Positions 29,372 through 40,700 of a stretch of DNA of 64,000 bases are shown one piece after another. The stretch covers positions 16,669,501-16,733,500 of the forward strand of contig NC_037092.1 of assembly GCF_002994745.2 (NCBI RefSeq), read 5' to 3'. A model generated the notes under the pieces. It did not search any database and was not told the DNA's origin. It saw only the letters and a list, made by a program, of their open reading frames with translations. Position numbers and translations under genes: made by a program. This DNA is from Rosa chinensis (Eukaryota > Streptophyta > Magnoliopsida > Rosales > Rosaceae). Every line of letters starts with the position of its first letter. Within the stretch, counting starts at the first letter, position 1.

Positions 29372-30782
29372 GTTGCTAAACCTATTTGTTCTTATAAGTT
29401 GTCTTTTGTTTGCCTTGAGTGGAATGTGAGATAAATCATACTAATCAATTCTTTAGTATTGGTAAATGATGCGTTAACTAACAGTTTGTTGGACCATAAA
29501 AATTTCCTAAAAACACATTTGATACGTTAATTTTTGAGATTGGTGGGGTGAAGATAAAAATTGAATTTCACCTAAAAAAAAAAAAAACAAAACAAAAAAT
29601 GGTTTGTTGTGCCATGTTACTTGTTAATAAAACTAACATTATCAAAGTCAAATATCTGAATCTCACTGACTTGTGCAGTGGGGTTGTGTGAAGATAAAAA
29701 TTGTCGTTTCATGTATACAAATGAAAACATAAGGACGGCTACCAAACACCTCACCAAAAAAAAAACATTTATAAAAAAAAGAAAAAAAGTATGGAACTCA
29801 ATCACGCAGGATGAATTTTCACTCCTTATAAAATAAAGAAATTCAATATTGCATTTCTTCTATTTTTAGAGAATGAGCATAAGCCAGTGTGGATAACCCT
29901 CGGGTCTCTCTCTCTCTCCCTCCCCCTCTCCCTCTCCCTCGTAAGCCAATCCATCCATTCTGCAATACTATCGAATGGGACGGTTAGCTAAATTTAGATC
30001 ATACTGCATGATACTACCATCAAATAGTCAATAGCCTTTGAGTTTCAATTCAAACTGCAATTAATTTCCCGTTAATCTAGTATAGAAAGAGAGTTTATTC
30101 CAATCTAAAAAAAATTGTAGAAAGAGAGTAATGAATATCGTCCAAGATGTTGAGACCAGAACTTTGTTACTTTGTTTTTTAATCTTTCAGGTAAAGAACA
30201 ATTATAAGCCCAATTTTCCAAGGCCTCGTACTTCAAAAGAAGAAGAAGAAGAAGAAGAACAAATAATTCTACTGCCTAAGTGAATGCTTTATTCCTAGGA
30301 ATCCTAGTTTGTTTTGTCTCATGAAAATGGTCAGTTTGGATTTATGTTTTTAGTTTGGGGCAACAACAATTTGATGGATTGAATTCAAACGAGTTGTATT
30401 CAAACTCATGAACTGATAAGTTACTTAAAGAACGTACCAGGAGGCCAACCAGATCGATCTGAGGAAAATAATGTGTAAAAATAGTAGTTTGGCATGAAAA
30501 TATTGAAAGAGAGGTTCAAATATTAAATTTGGAGAATTGAAAAAGGAAAAAAAAATGAAGAGAAAAAAAATAGGGAGAACAAAAGATAAAGAAAATTGAA
30601 ACAACTTTTGTCAATGCATAATGGCTAAGTGGAATAGGGAATGATTCAAGCATAACGTTAGCGTGGATCGACTGCGTAAGATTAAATACTGAAATCGGTT
30701 GATATTCCAAGTCCTTTTAGAAGTTTCAAATGCATCGGACGTGGATACACACTTTCAGCGAGGTATTATTCAGCATCAAAGC
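29372..30782. other. intergenic sequence without a recognised gene
   Basis: AT-rich sequence with short low-complexity tracts: (CT/CCCTCT)n at about 29908-29940 and (GAA)n at about 30237-30260. No open frame with family features, RNA gene or element ends were identified. Confidence 0.5.
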
Positions 30783-30916
30783 TGCTTGAATAATTTGACA
30801 CATGATACATGCTTAATTATTGATTACATGACAATACCAAACTTATATATGGCTTACAACAATGAAGAGAATACAAAAACATGAAGACACCAGCAAACCC
30901 AACAATACTGGCTGTG
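30783..30916. other. remnant of the RLP 3' flank (copy C)
   Basis: It matches 4590-4715, the region just downstream of RLP-A, starting GCTTGAATAATTTGACACAT and diverging after ACAATACTGGC. It marks the 3' side of a second RLP gene whose body between here and 39976 has been lost or replaced by elements. Confidence 0.7.
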
Positions 30917-31204
30917 CTTATGGAAACCAACCATTACTTCAATGTACAAGGTTTATATATATATGTTTACTGATTTGGCTTTTCATTAAATTTTCTATGG
31001 ATTATATATTTGAGATCAAATTTTACTCCCTGATCATGCCCCTTGTTATTCGCAAAATTCTACATCTTTGTTTGTTTTTCAGTTGGTATCTTTGCCCATC
31101 ATTATATATACAGATAACTTGAGCATTTTGCTATAAAACCAGAAAAGCTGATTCCTTTTACATATGCTTCTTGTTGGAGCCTCATTCCCTTTTCACTCTT
31201 TTAT

Positions 31205-31971
31205 ATAGGGCTGGGCACGGTCCCAGACCGACACTGAATTTACAGGGATAGGGACCGGGACCGGCAGAGGAACTCCGAGCCGGGCTTGAACATGCAGAGT
31301 GTTGGGACCGGCCTAAACCCGAACCGTGACAATACGGTCCAATTTCGCCGGGCTTTCGGTTCCTGGCAGACTTTGCAGCAGTGCTGCAATTTGACACCAA
31401 AAATGTCGGGCTTTCAGAAAGTACAAAGTTCCCACTTCCAACTTTCCATGTTCTAAGTGAAAAATTGAAAACAAAATCCAATTATCCAACTGCAAAATCG
31501 AAAACAAAATTCAAGTACAAAGAAGATTACAATCCAAAATCCCAAATCGAATAGCAAATTGCTCACTGCTATACCGCCTATACGAGTACTTTTCTTCCTA
31601 TTTTAGTAACTTTAAGCAAGAAACTCAAACAGTAAGAACAAAGAAGATAAATTTACCTTCAAACGCAGAGCATTAACTCGACCCGCCGCCTTTCGGGCAT
31701 AACCCAAGCTCGGACGCCCTCCCACAACTCCTGTACGCTCATGGTCTTGTCGTTGACAGCACATCCGGCATGCAAAAAAGGTGTCGCAAAGCCGGTGCTT
31801 GGGGTCGAGTGGCCGGAGGATGGTGTCATCGTGGGTGTCGAAGAGGCGGAGGTTGTGGGACTTGAAGACGAGGTCAGTGGAGGAGGACAGAGACTAAGCT
31901 CTGGCTTTGTGCTAGGGGGTGAACTGGATGCGGCCGAGAATGGTAAGGAGGTCGTTGGAAGAAGGTGTTAA
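31205..31971. other. hAT-terminus-like sequence and an unidentified coding fragment, cut by G1
   Basis: 31205-31330 begins AGGGCTGGGCACGG and has GGGACCGG-type subterminal repeats, similar in style to hAT ends nearby; the other end is not seen. On the minus strand, about 31920-31660 reads as an exon-like segment (NLRLFDTHDDTILRPLD, then a Cys/Arg-rich stretch) ending at AAG|GTAAAT. I do not recognise the family. The plus-strand open frame at 31741-31971 is probably its shadow. Confidence 0.35.
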
Positions 31972-31976
31972 TGCTC

Positions 31977-32473
31977 AAGTCCGGCGGTAGCCGATTCCTT
32001 GCTTAACGCGGGTCCGGTGGGCGGACCGTTACTCCCAGGATTAGATGACTCCTGCTCGCTGCAACACGATAGACAGGGCGTCAGAGGGAGACCACGTTGT
32101 GCGGTCTTCACTTCTCCGATGCCTAAGTCAGTCACTGTATACGGGCAGCATAATAATAAATGAGTAGTAGTTGTGTAATTAATGAGGAGAGAGGAGGGAA
32201 CCTTTTATAGTTGAGGCAGAGGTTGATCTTCTCCTTGTTTCCGATGTGTGACTGATGTGCTTCGATTCCCAGCGTCTAGAGCTTCTGATGTTATCTTGAC
32301 GCGGCGAGTGGCGGCGCGTCAACGGTGATCAGGGGGCGGTCTAGGGCTTAAGCGGTAGCCTGCCTGGCCGTGCCTTCCCAGGTCACCCCTTTGGTGGGAT
32401 TTGGTACCTCTGGCGGTACAATGAGCGTGGCTCATTATAGCTAATTATGCTTGTTCTAGCACATGTAGGTACA
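31977..32473 (-). repeat. G1 3' LTR
   Basis: On the minus strand it begins TGTACCTACATG. It aligns throughout with 37774-38270 with scattered substitutions. The exact left terminus is uncertain by several bases because the two LTRs diverge at AAGTCCGGCGG. Confidence 0.88.
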
Positions 32474-33079
32474 AGTCCCCCAAGTCCCCAGTCAAGGAGG
32501 GCAATCTTGGTTGGGGAGTTGATCGGCGGTGTGAAGCGTTACTTCCGCTAGACTTGCAACAGCATAATTAGCGTCAGTGCGTTGTCAACCATGGATTTAC
32601 TGAGCAAACGCTTTATACCCTTTCGGGTGGGCCCCTGCTAGGCCCGCCAGGGAGTCCCCCACTCCCTAGCCAAGACGGACCTCCGGATGGTCAGCAAATT
32701 GTTTGTTGAGGGGAAGCTGCGCGGAGCAGAAGGTGTAGGGTAGCGAGCCCAATCTTAGTACCCAAGTGACGGGGGTCAACGTACCTGATCAGGGTCGTCG
32801 TAGACTGTTGACAAGTCCCCGTGTCTCGTAGGGACGATCTGACCGTAACGCTACGTGGCGGTCGTTGTCAGAATGAGGCGTAGCCTCGGGATTCGCCGCT
32901 GGCGGATACCCCCCGCTGGATGTAGCAGGAAACAGCGTTGGGTAGACGTGTTCGGCGGTGGTTATTGAGCGGGACTGCGCTCAGCAACGCACGGGGTTTG
33001 CAAGATGGAGGGGGTTATGCCGGCAGCGGCGCGTATAGCCAAGGCTGCCCCTTGTAGACCGACCAGTGGAAGTCTCCTA
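32474..33079. other. G1 3' untranslated region
   Basis: Between the tandem array and the 3' LTR, with no coding frame. It includes the polypurine tract beside the LTR (32474-32490). Confidence 0.6.
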
Positions 33080-33349
33080 GAGGGAATTCGCTCAGCGGAC
33101 TTCGATACTTGGAAACTGACAAGTGAGAAGTTCCGCTAGCGGGGTTTCGCTCAGCGGACTTCGATACTTGGAAAAGGACAAGTGAGAGGTTCCGCTAGCG
33201 GGGTTTCGCTCAGCAGACTTCAATACTTAGAAAAGGACAAGTGAGAGGTTCCGCTAGCGGGGTTTCGCTCAGCGGACTTCGATACTTGGAAAAGGACAAG
33301 TGAGAAGTTCTGCTAGCGGGGTTTCGCTCAGCGGACTTCGATACTTGGC
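33080..33349. repeat. 59-60-bp tandem array in G1 3' region
   Basis: About 4.5 copies of a unit containing CGCTCAGCGGACTTCGATAC and GACAAGTGAGAGGTTCCGC. Adjacent copies look nearly identical. It lies between the antisense gene and the 3' LTR. Confidence 0.92.
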
Positions 33350-34170
33350 GCCTTCCTCCCAAAAGTCGTGGCTTCTACTAGACGCTTCGCCTGATGGTGG
33401 TGGACACGTGGCGAACCTCTACAGGGTTAGCGTGCGGAGGCGTGCCTCCTCCGCCGAGCCGTCTCCTCGTCATTAATGTTGAGTAATGATGGATTTCGTA
33501 ACCGAGGCGACGCCTCGGTTAATCCGGAGAGTAACTGCAGTTGTGGGACATGTGTACGGCTGACAATTGATGTCGTTTTTCAATGGACGGCGTAGGGCTG
33601 TTTGACGTTGACATAAAAAAAGGGGGGGGGGGAAGTGAGCACATTTGGCACTGCTCTAAACTTTGAATTGTGCCTTCGTCGTCTTCGAATGTTCTGTGTT
33701 TGAGATCGGAGAAGAAGGGTGAGGTGATATTGGCGAGTTTTCGTGCTTGGAAGAACCGACGATCTCCGGCTTCGAGGACTAGTGTACACATTGCTGCTAG
33801 AGGCTCCACTGTTAAGGTTGGTATTCTGGCCTATTTCCCTGTTTCATTGGGTGCCTGCGTCGGTGAATTTCTGGGTTTTGGGTGTTTCTGCGATATGTTA
33901 TTTGTCGACGTACTGTGAGGGTGTGAGAGTGGGTTTGGGGGAAGGGTGGTTGTGTTTGACAGAATTGGGGTTGTTAGGGCTTTTCTAGATGGTTGAATCT
34001 GGGTTTGAGGGCGTTTGTTCTTGTTTTGGCGTTTTCTGGGTTTGAGGGCGTTTGTTCTTATTTTGGCGTTTTCTGGGTTTGAGTGTTCTTGATGTTCTTG
34101 GGCACCGGCTGAAAGAGGGGTAGGTTAGATCTTTGTGTGAGCTAACTGACTTGGGTTTTAGGGTTTTGGG

Positions 34171-36595
34171 ATGGCCGACGTCATAGAGATTTCGAGCGGT
34201 GAGGATTCCGGATCTGAAGTGTCGTTCAGCACGGCAGATAGAAACTTTATTGACTCGTTGCGTCCGTCTGCCCGTGCAGGAACCTCACTGCCAGAACCGC
34301 TAGAGATCGAGCCGCTACAGACCATTCCGTGGGACGCACCTATGGATGGTTCATCGCATCCTGAGAGTTCTAGGGCGGGGGAGGCTGCCGCTGCACACAC
34401 CCTGCATGAAGAGCGGCTAGAAAGTAATAGTGCTGCCAGCGGTTCCGCTGGCGGAGGGGGTGTAGCGGGAGAGGATACCGAGTCAGCGTGGGTGTTCGAA
34501 GACGGCACCCCCGTTGACGAGGCGGGGGGGGAGGATGACCGTGGTTGCCGTCAACTGGCTGAAGCGGGTGTTCCGGTTGCCCGGCGTGGTGAAGCTGTGT
34601 CCGCCGACGGTAGAGGAGAAGGCTTCGATTCTGCCAGTGGGCCATGCCGCCGTGCACGAGGCTATATTCCGCGAGGGAGTGACCCTCCCGCAGGTGCCGA
34701 ACCTTCAGATCCTGGTGTGCGAGTTTGGCGTTGCTTTTGGGCAAATCTGTCCCAACATGTGGCGGTTGATGCTGGCGATGAACTCGCTGTGGCGACTGTC
34801 CGGTTGCGAGGGACCGACTGTGGCGGAGGTACTGCACTTCTACGAACTGGCGTACGTGAAACGCCAAGGTTGCAGAGGGCAGGTAAACCTGAGTCGCCGC
34901 CAAGGAGCGCCCAAGTTGATCGAGAACTTGAGGGATTCCATGTCCTACTGGCGGGGCACCTTCTGCGTTGCCATGACGGGGTGGGAGTACCAAGCGGGGT
35001 CGAACGAAGGGGAGCCGACGTTTAGAATTAAGTCGGAGTTTCAGCCCATTCGAGGTCGTTTGTCGCTTTCGCTGAACACGACTGGCGGGGTTTCCCCGTT
35101 TCTTTTCTTTTTTTTTTTTTTTTTTGTGCCCTGTACTGAAAATGACCCTTTTTTTTTTGCGGTACAACCTGACTCGTGAGGAAGAGTGTCGCGTGGCACG
35201 CATCAGAGGTTGCTGGCGGAATCGTAACTTGCTGGACTTCCGTCTCCTTACAGGCTGGGAGTTGCTGGTGGATCAGCAGCTGACTCGCTCCGTCGATAAG
35301 TATCCTCCGCTATACCACACCCTTGGTGATATTGCCATATTGATTGGTTTGTTTCTCTTTTTTTTTTTTTTTTTGTTAGAAACTCCGCCGGGGAACAAAG
35401 CGAGCTGTGACGCCTTCACGAAAGCCATGGACCGTGCTGAAATCAACAACTTCCTAGAATCCATGTACGCGTCTGTGCTGGTGGCACAGAAGACGGTGGT
35501 GGACCCGGAGACGCTGGAGTTGAGCCAGTCCGAGGTTCCGGTGGTGTTGCCAATGCTGCACCAATCTCACCTTGGTGAAGACGGGTTGCCTGCCGTTCAG
35601 GCGGTAACCGGCGTGGCGAGCGAGGGTCCGCGGAAAGAGAGAGAGCCGGCGGTACGGCGTGGGGGGTCGAAGAAGGCGGCACGCCCAACGGAGGGCATCA
35701 CCATAGCGGGGTTGGAGCCGCCGAGGGGGGGGTTCGAGGATTGCCACCGCTGGAGGCACGCGGGTGCTTCAGCGAAAACGCCGTCAACCCGACTCGGGCG
35801 GGGAAGAGGAGGAAGTGGAGGTAACCGGGGCCTGGGAGCAGCCGAAGAAGTCTAGGCAGGCTCTGCCCGAGGCTCCCGCTGACGTGGCGAGGGCGGTGGG
35901 TACGAGCGGTTTGGACTCATTTGCCGCTTACGCCGAGTTCCTCAATGACGGTGAGCGGGACTTCCTGTATCACCTCTGCGAGCGGCTGGGGTTTGGCGGC
36001 TTGGAAGGGATTGTTCGGTCGACCGCCGTCAGCCAGTCGCCCTTCAGCACAGCCTTTGGGCACGTCGCCGTTGGGCTCCACGAGATGTTCCAAGCGGCGT
36101 CCAAACAGCCCCTGGTTGAGCGGGAGCTGAGGGAGGAAGTGGCGGGCCTCCAGAGGGACTTGGGGAAGGCTCAGGAGAGGCTGGCTGACGTCGAGCGACG
36201 CCTGACAAAGGCCGACTGCGATGCGGCGGATGCCAGGGGCAAGCTGAACGTTGCCATCAAGCGGCACCTAGAGCGGAATGAGCAGTTTGCCAAGCTGGAG
36301 CAGGACATGTCCCTGCTGCGGGACCGGGTGACCGCGAAGGAGAAGAGAGTTGAGATCCTTCAGCGGGAGTCTGCCGCCAAACAAGGGGAGATCAAGCGGC
36401 TAGAGGGTGAAGTTGCTCGCCTGGAGGCTGAGGGGGGGCCGTACTGCGGCCGCCGCTGTTGAGTCATACAAGCAGTCGGCGGAGTACAAGAAGGCGCTGA
36501 CCGAAGCAGCGAAGGCCGGTGCCTTAGCCAATGTAGAGATGCTGCAGCAGAAGGGCACCATCGACTGGGCGAAAGCGTCGATGCCGGCCGTGTAG
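34171..36595 (+). pseudogene. antisense gene of G1: gypsy-type transposon (Transposase_28-like) protein with coiled-coil C-terminus
   Basis: It starts at ATG 34171 with an acidic Ser/Glu-rich N-terminus. A one-base shift at the G-run near 34523-34532 moves into the frame of 34514-35100. That frame carries the conserved block VTLPQVPNLQILVCEFGVAF and CPNMWRLMLAMNSLWRL, typical of plant 'putative gypsy type transposon' proteins. T-rich intron-like gaps lie at about 35100-35155 and 35340-35378, after which the domain continues (GCWRNRNLLDFRLLTGWELL). The C-terminal third (about 36100-36590) is a heptad-rich coiled coil, split by a shift near 36425; another shift lies near 35760. The function of this family is not established. 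The shifts suggest decay, though intron boundaries are my inference. Confidence 0.7.
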
Positions 36596-37331
36596 CCATC
36601 TGAGGAAGCTCCGCCTACGACAAGTGCCGCCCCTGCTGCAGACCCTGGTCGCGTTGACGGAGCCTGCTCGGGGAGCGGGGAGAGTGGCGGACTTCCAGAG
36701 GGTAATTCTCAGCGGACGCCTACTCAGTCCGCGGTGTCTCGTGCTGGGTTCTTGGCGGCCCACACCCGGGCAGATGGCACAGTAGAGACTCCCAGTCCCA
36801 CAGCCCGAGGGTCGGACCAGATGAGCCGTTCACATCCGCCGCAGGCCGCTAGTGGTGATATTGGAGGTAGCGGAGCCGACCTCGCCAACCCTTCCAACTC
36901 CGCCAACCCCTAAAGATAGGAGTAGGAAAATTTTTGTAGCCGTTGAGGCATGAATTTTTGATGTATTGCACTTGGGATATAAATGATAAATGAAGTTTCG
37001 GAACCTAAGCTCCTATACTTTGCTTTTTTCTTGTTTGTGATGATGCGTGTACCGCTAGAGGTCTTGACACTTGCTTTTGGCCATAAATGAAACATTAAAG
37101 GAATTAAAATTGGTCCAAGTGCACAATGTAGCCGACGTAGTCCTCTGTCTGGCGTTGCCAGTTGCCCTCAGTGCTAGACTTGGTAACAATGGTCTGAATA
37201 ATTCCTTGTTTCAGTGATAGCTGTCTGAACAGCGTTTACAAAAGCGGGGTCGTACCCGTTGGGTAGCTTCCCTTAGCTAAATATTGAACAAAAATTTAGC
37301 TAAGTCATGATGCTCTTGGGTAGCGGAATGA

Positions 37332-37750
37332 CTATTTGTAGTAATACCGAAGGTGCTCGGTATTCCAAGGGTGGGTCGTTGTGACGCCATCCTTGTCCAT
37401 TAAGTAGAAGGTGCCTGGGCTAACGACCTCTACAATTTTGTATGGACCTTCCCAAGTTGGGCGGAGTTTTGTTGGCGGAGGTATGACTTCTTTCATTACC
37501 CAGTCTCCTAGTTGGAGGTTGCGGGCCTTGATCCTGGCGTTGTAGAAACGCGATACCCGTCGCTTGTTCTGGAGATTGCGCAAATGGGTTGAGTCTCGCT
37601 TTTCCTCTAGGAGATCCCTATCGAGGTTGACGCCATCGCTGTTGGTCTCGGGGCAGTAGCCTTCGACCCTAGCGGTTGGTTGGGCTACCTCCGTAGGCAG
37701 GACGGCCTCAGTGCCGAACATCATACAAAAGGGGGTTTCACCTGTGGCGG
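37332..37750 (-). pseudogene. G1 integrase C-terminal fragment
   Basis: The minus strand reads TPTSATGETPFCMMFGTEAV, which is the end of a gypsy integrase catalytic region, then a basic helix and a GPYKIVEVVSPGTFYLMDKD C-terminal fold, ending LRYYYK and a stop at 37332. It is directly preceded by the LTR, so no catalytic DDE residues remain. Confidence 0.88.
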
Positions 37751-37773
37751 AAGTTGGGGTTGTTCTGTGGCGG

Positions 37774-38270
37774 AAGTCCGGCGGTAGCCGATTCCTTGCT
37801 TAAAGCGGGTCCGGTGGGCGGACCGCTACTCCCAGGATTAGATGACTCCTGCTCGCTGCAACACGATAGACAGGGCGTCAGAGGGAGACCGCGTTGGGCG
37901 GTCTTCACTTCTCCGATGCCTAAGTCAGTCACTGTATACGGGCAGCATAATAATAAATGAGTAGTAGTTGCGTAATTAATGAGGAGAGAGGAGAGAACCT
38001 TTTATAGTTGAGGCAGAGGTTGATCTTCTCCTTGTTTCCGATGTGGGACTGATGTGCTTCGATTCCCAGCGTCTGGAGCCTCTGATGTTATCTTGACGCT
38101 GCGCGTGGCGGCATGTCAGTGGTGATCAGGGGGCGGTCCAGGGCTTAAGCGGTAGCCTGCCTGGCCGTGCCTTCGCAGGTCACCCCTTTGGTGGGATTTG
38201 GTACCTCTGGCGGTACAATGAGCGTGGCTCATTATAGCTAATTATGCTTGTTCTAGCACATGTAGGTACA
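37774..38270 (-). repeat. G1 5' LTR
   Basis: Partner of 31977-32473. Its inner end is fused to integrase coding sequence through a repeated TGTGGCGGAAGT (37743 and 37767), consistent with a deletion at microhomology that removed the primer binding site and most of pol. Confidence 0.85.
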
Positions 38271-38278
38271 GGATATGT

Positions 38279-39461
38279 TAACAATGAAATATGCCCATGT
38301 GTGTTCATTAAAAGGACAAGTTCCTGATTTGCAATTGTAGCAGTTTATGTCGACGACATGAACCTAATTGGAACTCTAGATGAGTTAAAGAAAACTGTTA
38401 AATACTTGAAATCCGAATTTGAGATGAAAGATCTTGGGAAAACACGGTTTTGTCTCGGAATAGAACTCGAGCACCGTAGTAATGGGATTATGATCCACCA
38501 GTCAGCATATACTCAAAAATTACTAAGGCGCTTTAATGAAGATAAAGCAAAGCCTGTAAGTACTCCCATGATCGGCCGTAGTCTTGAGCCCGGAAAAGAT
38601 CCGTTTCGTCTAAAGGATGAGGACGAAGATTTATTAGAGGTTGAAATGCCCTATCTAAGTGCAATAGGCGCATTATTGTACTTAGCTCAATGCACAAGAC
38701 CAGATATCTCATTCGCAGTGAATTTGTTAGCTCGACATAGTTCAACGCCAACACGCTGTCATTGGGTTGGTATAAAGACAATCTTTCGATACTTGAGAGG
38801 TACGATTGATATGGGACTGTTTTATCTCTACAGAGAGAAAAGAAAAGACGGAAGTATGGGATCGGACCCCACAAGGCAAAACGCCACCTTCTGTAATGTA
38901 GACGCCAACGCCGCCGTCCATGGTGGCCAACGTTCTCCCCCTCCCCTCCATCAAAATGACGGTGATGCTTTGATGGGTTTTGCTGATGCAAGATATCTCT
39001 TTGACCCTCACAGAGATCGCTCCCAAACGGGTTATGTCTTTACCATGAGAAGCACCGTGATATCTTGGAGGTCTACAAAACAGACCCTTGTTGCTACTTC
39101 CTCAAATCATGCAGAGATTATTGCTCTACATGAAGCTGTGCGTGAATGCATATGGCTAAGGTCTGTAATTAGACATATCCGAGGAACTCGTGGTTTGAAG
39201 TTTACCACAAATGAACCTTCATGCATTTATGAGGATAATGCAGCTTGTATTGAGCAAATGAAATTAGGTTTCATCAAGGGCGACAATACCAATCATGTAT
39301 CGCCTAAATTCTTCTACAATCAGCAACAACAATCACTTCTAAATATTGAAGTAAATCAAATCCGATCAGAGGATAATGTAGCGGACTTATTTACTAAGTC
39401 ATTACCAAAATCCTCTTTCGAGAAACATGTGAAGAGCATCAGATTGAGAAAGTTATCCTAA
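38279..39461 (+). pseudogene. copia-2 RT (C-terminal part) and RNase H
   Basis: It opens with CPCVFIKRTSS, then a TAG about 38337-38339, then AVYVDDMNLIGT (the YVDD catalytic motif). The RT thumb and connection follow (FEMKDLGKTRFCLGIELEH, PYLSAIGALLYLAQCTRPD). RNase H has GFADARYL, KQTLVATSSNHAEI, YEDNAACI and DLFTKSLPKSSFEKH. About 40 extra residues (roughly 38850-38975, with CNVDANAAVHGGQ) separate the RT end from the RNase H start. The upstream polyprotein is gone. Confidence 0.85.
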
Positions 39462-39670
39462 CTCCCATAATTATATTTTCAGGGGGAGTCGAAATCAGGT
39501 GGAGTATCCAGGAACATACTCCACACTCAACGCGCGTTGTGCTCTTTTTCTCCTTCGACCAAGGTTGTTTTTTCCCACAGGGTTTTTATTACTTGGCAAG
39601 GTTTTTAACGAGGCGACTTAGAAGCGCACGGCCTAGGCAACACTATTGACATGAAATATCCAAGGGGGAG

Positions 39671-39975
39671 TGTTGTAGTATAATGGCTATATCATGTAAA
39701 TAGATACTTGAGTGTATAGATATAGGTATGAAGACTTGTGTGGCATAAAGCATGTGGGGAAGCAACAAGCATGGCAGCAACCACCATTGCAGCAACCATG
39801 AGGAGCTGCAGCTGTAATTAATGTAGCCACAACAATGGAATTATTCCTATAGCATTCACACTATCATGCACTCCTATATAAACCCTCATTTGAGAGAAGA
39901 ATAACACACAATATACTCCATTCTATGCATCTAAACTTTCTCCCTCTCAAGTTATTTTATGTTCATTCTACAACA
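39671..39975 (+). repeat. copia-2 3' LTR (305 bp)
   Basis: It begins TGTTGTAGTATAATGG and ends CTACAACA, with matching 8-bp inverted ends. TATA-like CTATATAAACCC is near 39873. The preceding purine tract and the switch to RLP coding at 39976 fix both ends. Confidence 0.9.
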
Positions 39976-40700
39976 AAATGCAACTCTAAGAGTGAAGGAA
40001 GCATGTTGACATCATGTAACCAACCTACTCCTATGCTGCTAAGGTCCACACCTCTAAGATTGAGGTATTTTAAGGAAGAGAGATGAGAAAGCCAGTTCAA
40101 GTTATTGGAATAAGAATTAGAACCAAACCCAAAATCAAGGTCAAGATAGTTCAAGTTTGAGAGGTTACCATGAGCTGGGGGAATCTCTCCCACAAATGAA
40201 CTATATGAGAGATTGAGATACCTCAAACTTTGAAGCTTCCCAAAAAAGTTAGGAATTCGAAGTCCTTGAAAATTGTTTCTGCTTAGATCAAGGTAATATA
40301 AGCTCTTAAAGCTAAGCAAAGAAGGATTAATCTTACCCCCCAAAGAAGTCTCCCAGTAGAAGCCTTCATCATAATTCAGGTTTCGTAGGTCCATCTTTAC
40401 AACGTGACCTGTACGGTTGTTGCACGAAATCCCTTTCAATCGGCAGCAATCCTGACCCACCCAAGAAGAAAGCCTAGCGGAAGGATCAGTAACATCTTCT
40501 TTGAAGGTGAGAAGCGCTCGTCTCTCTTCCTCGATGCATGATGATGATCTCACACCACTCGGAAGTCCATCTCCCAAACAAAGTTTATTATTGTGTAGAT
40601 ATGAAGATGCCAGAAAAAGAAAGAGCAAGTAGTGAGCAACATTTTTGATGAGGAAGCGATAGCCAGAAGGCTTGAATTGGTTTGCACAGAAGCTATCCAT
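39976..40700 (-). pseudogene. LRR receptor-like protein copy C, N-terminal fragment
   Basis: ATG at 40700. It has the same signal peptide, LRRNT ([28 protein letters not shown]) and first LRRs as RLP-A, highly similar over about 240 residues. The frame runs into the copia-2 LTR and stops within it. The rest of the gene is missing; only its 3' flank persists at 30783-30916. An expressed product would be a short secreted LRR fragment. Confidence 0.9.

Larger units (their letters stand above)
31972..38270 (-). mobile_element. pol-deleted Ty3/gypsy element of Tat type (G1)
   Basis: Two LTRs of about 500 bp (left 31977-32473, right 37774-38270) flank 5.3 kb. In the minus orientation the right LTR is 5'. 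It is followed at once by the end of an integrase (37750-37332), so gag, PR, RT and most of INT are deleted. Then come an oppositely transcribed gene (34171-36595), a 59-60-bp tandem array (33080-33349) and a polypurine tract AGTCCCCCAAGTCCCCA (plus) next to the left LTR. Antisense genes and 3' UTR tandem repeats are known for the Tat lineage. No target duplication was found; the left flank is not copia-2, so the locus was rearranged. Confidence 0.8.
38271..39975 (+). mobile_element. 3' end of a copia element (copia-2), truncated by G1
   Basis: It starts abruptly inside RT at the G1 boundary and continues through RNase H to a stop at 39461, then a 3' UTR, polypurine tract CAAGGGGGAG (39661-39670) and 3' LTR. 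The insertion cut the RLP-C gene (39976 onward). No 5' half was found left of G1. Confidence 0.88.

Noticed and set aside
34370..35203. 277-codon minus-strand frame over the G1 antisense gene
   Set aside because: GC-rich shadow frame; the plus strand carries the recognised gypsy-type transposon motifs and the coiled coil.
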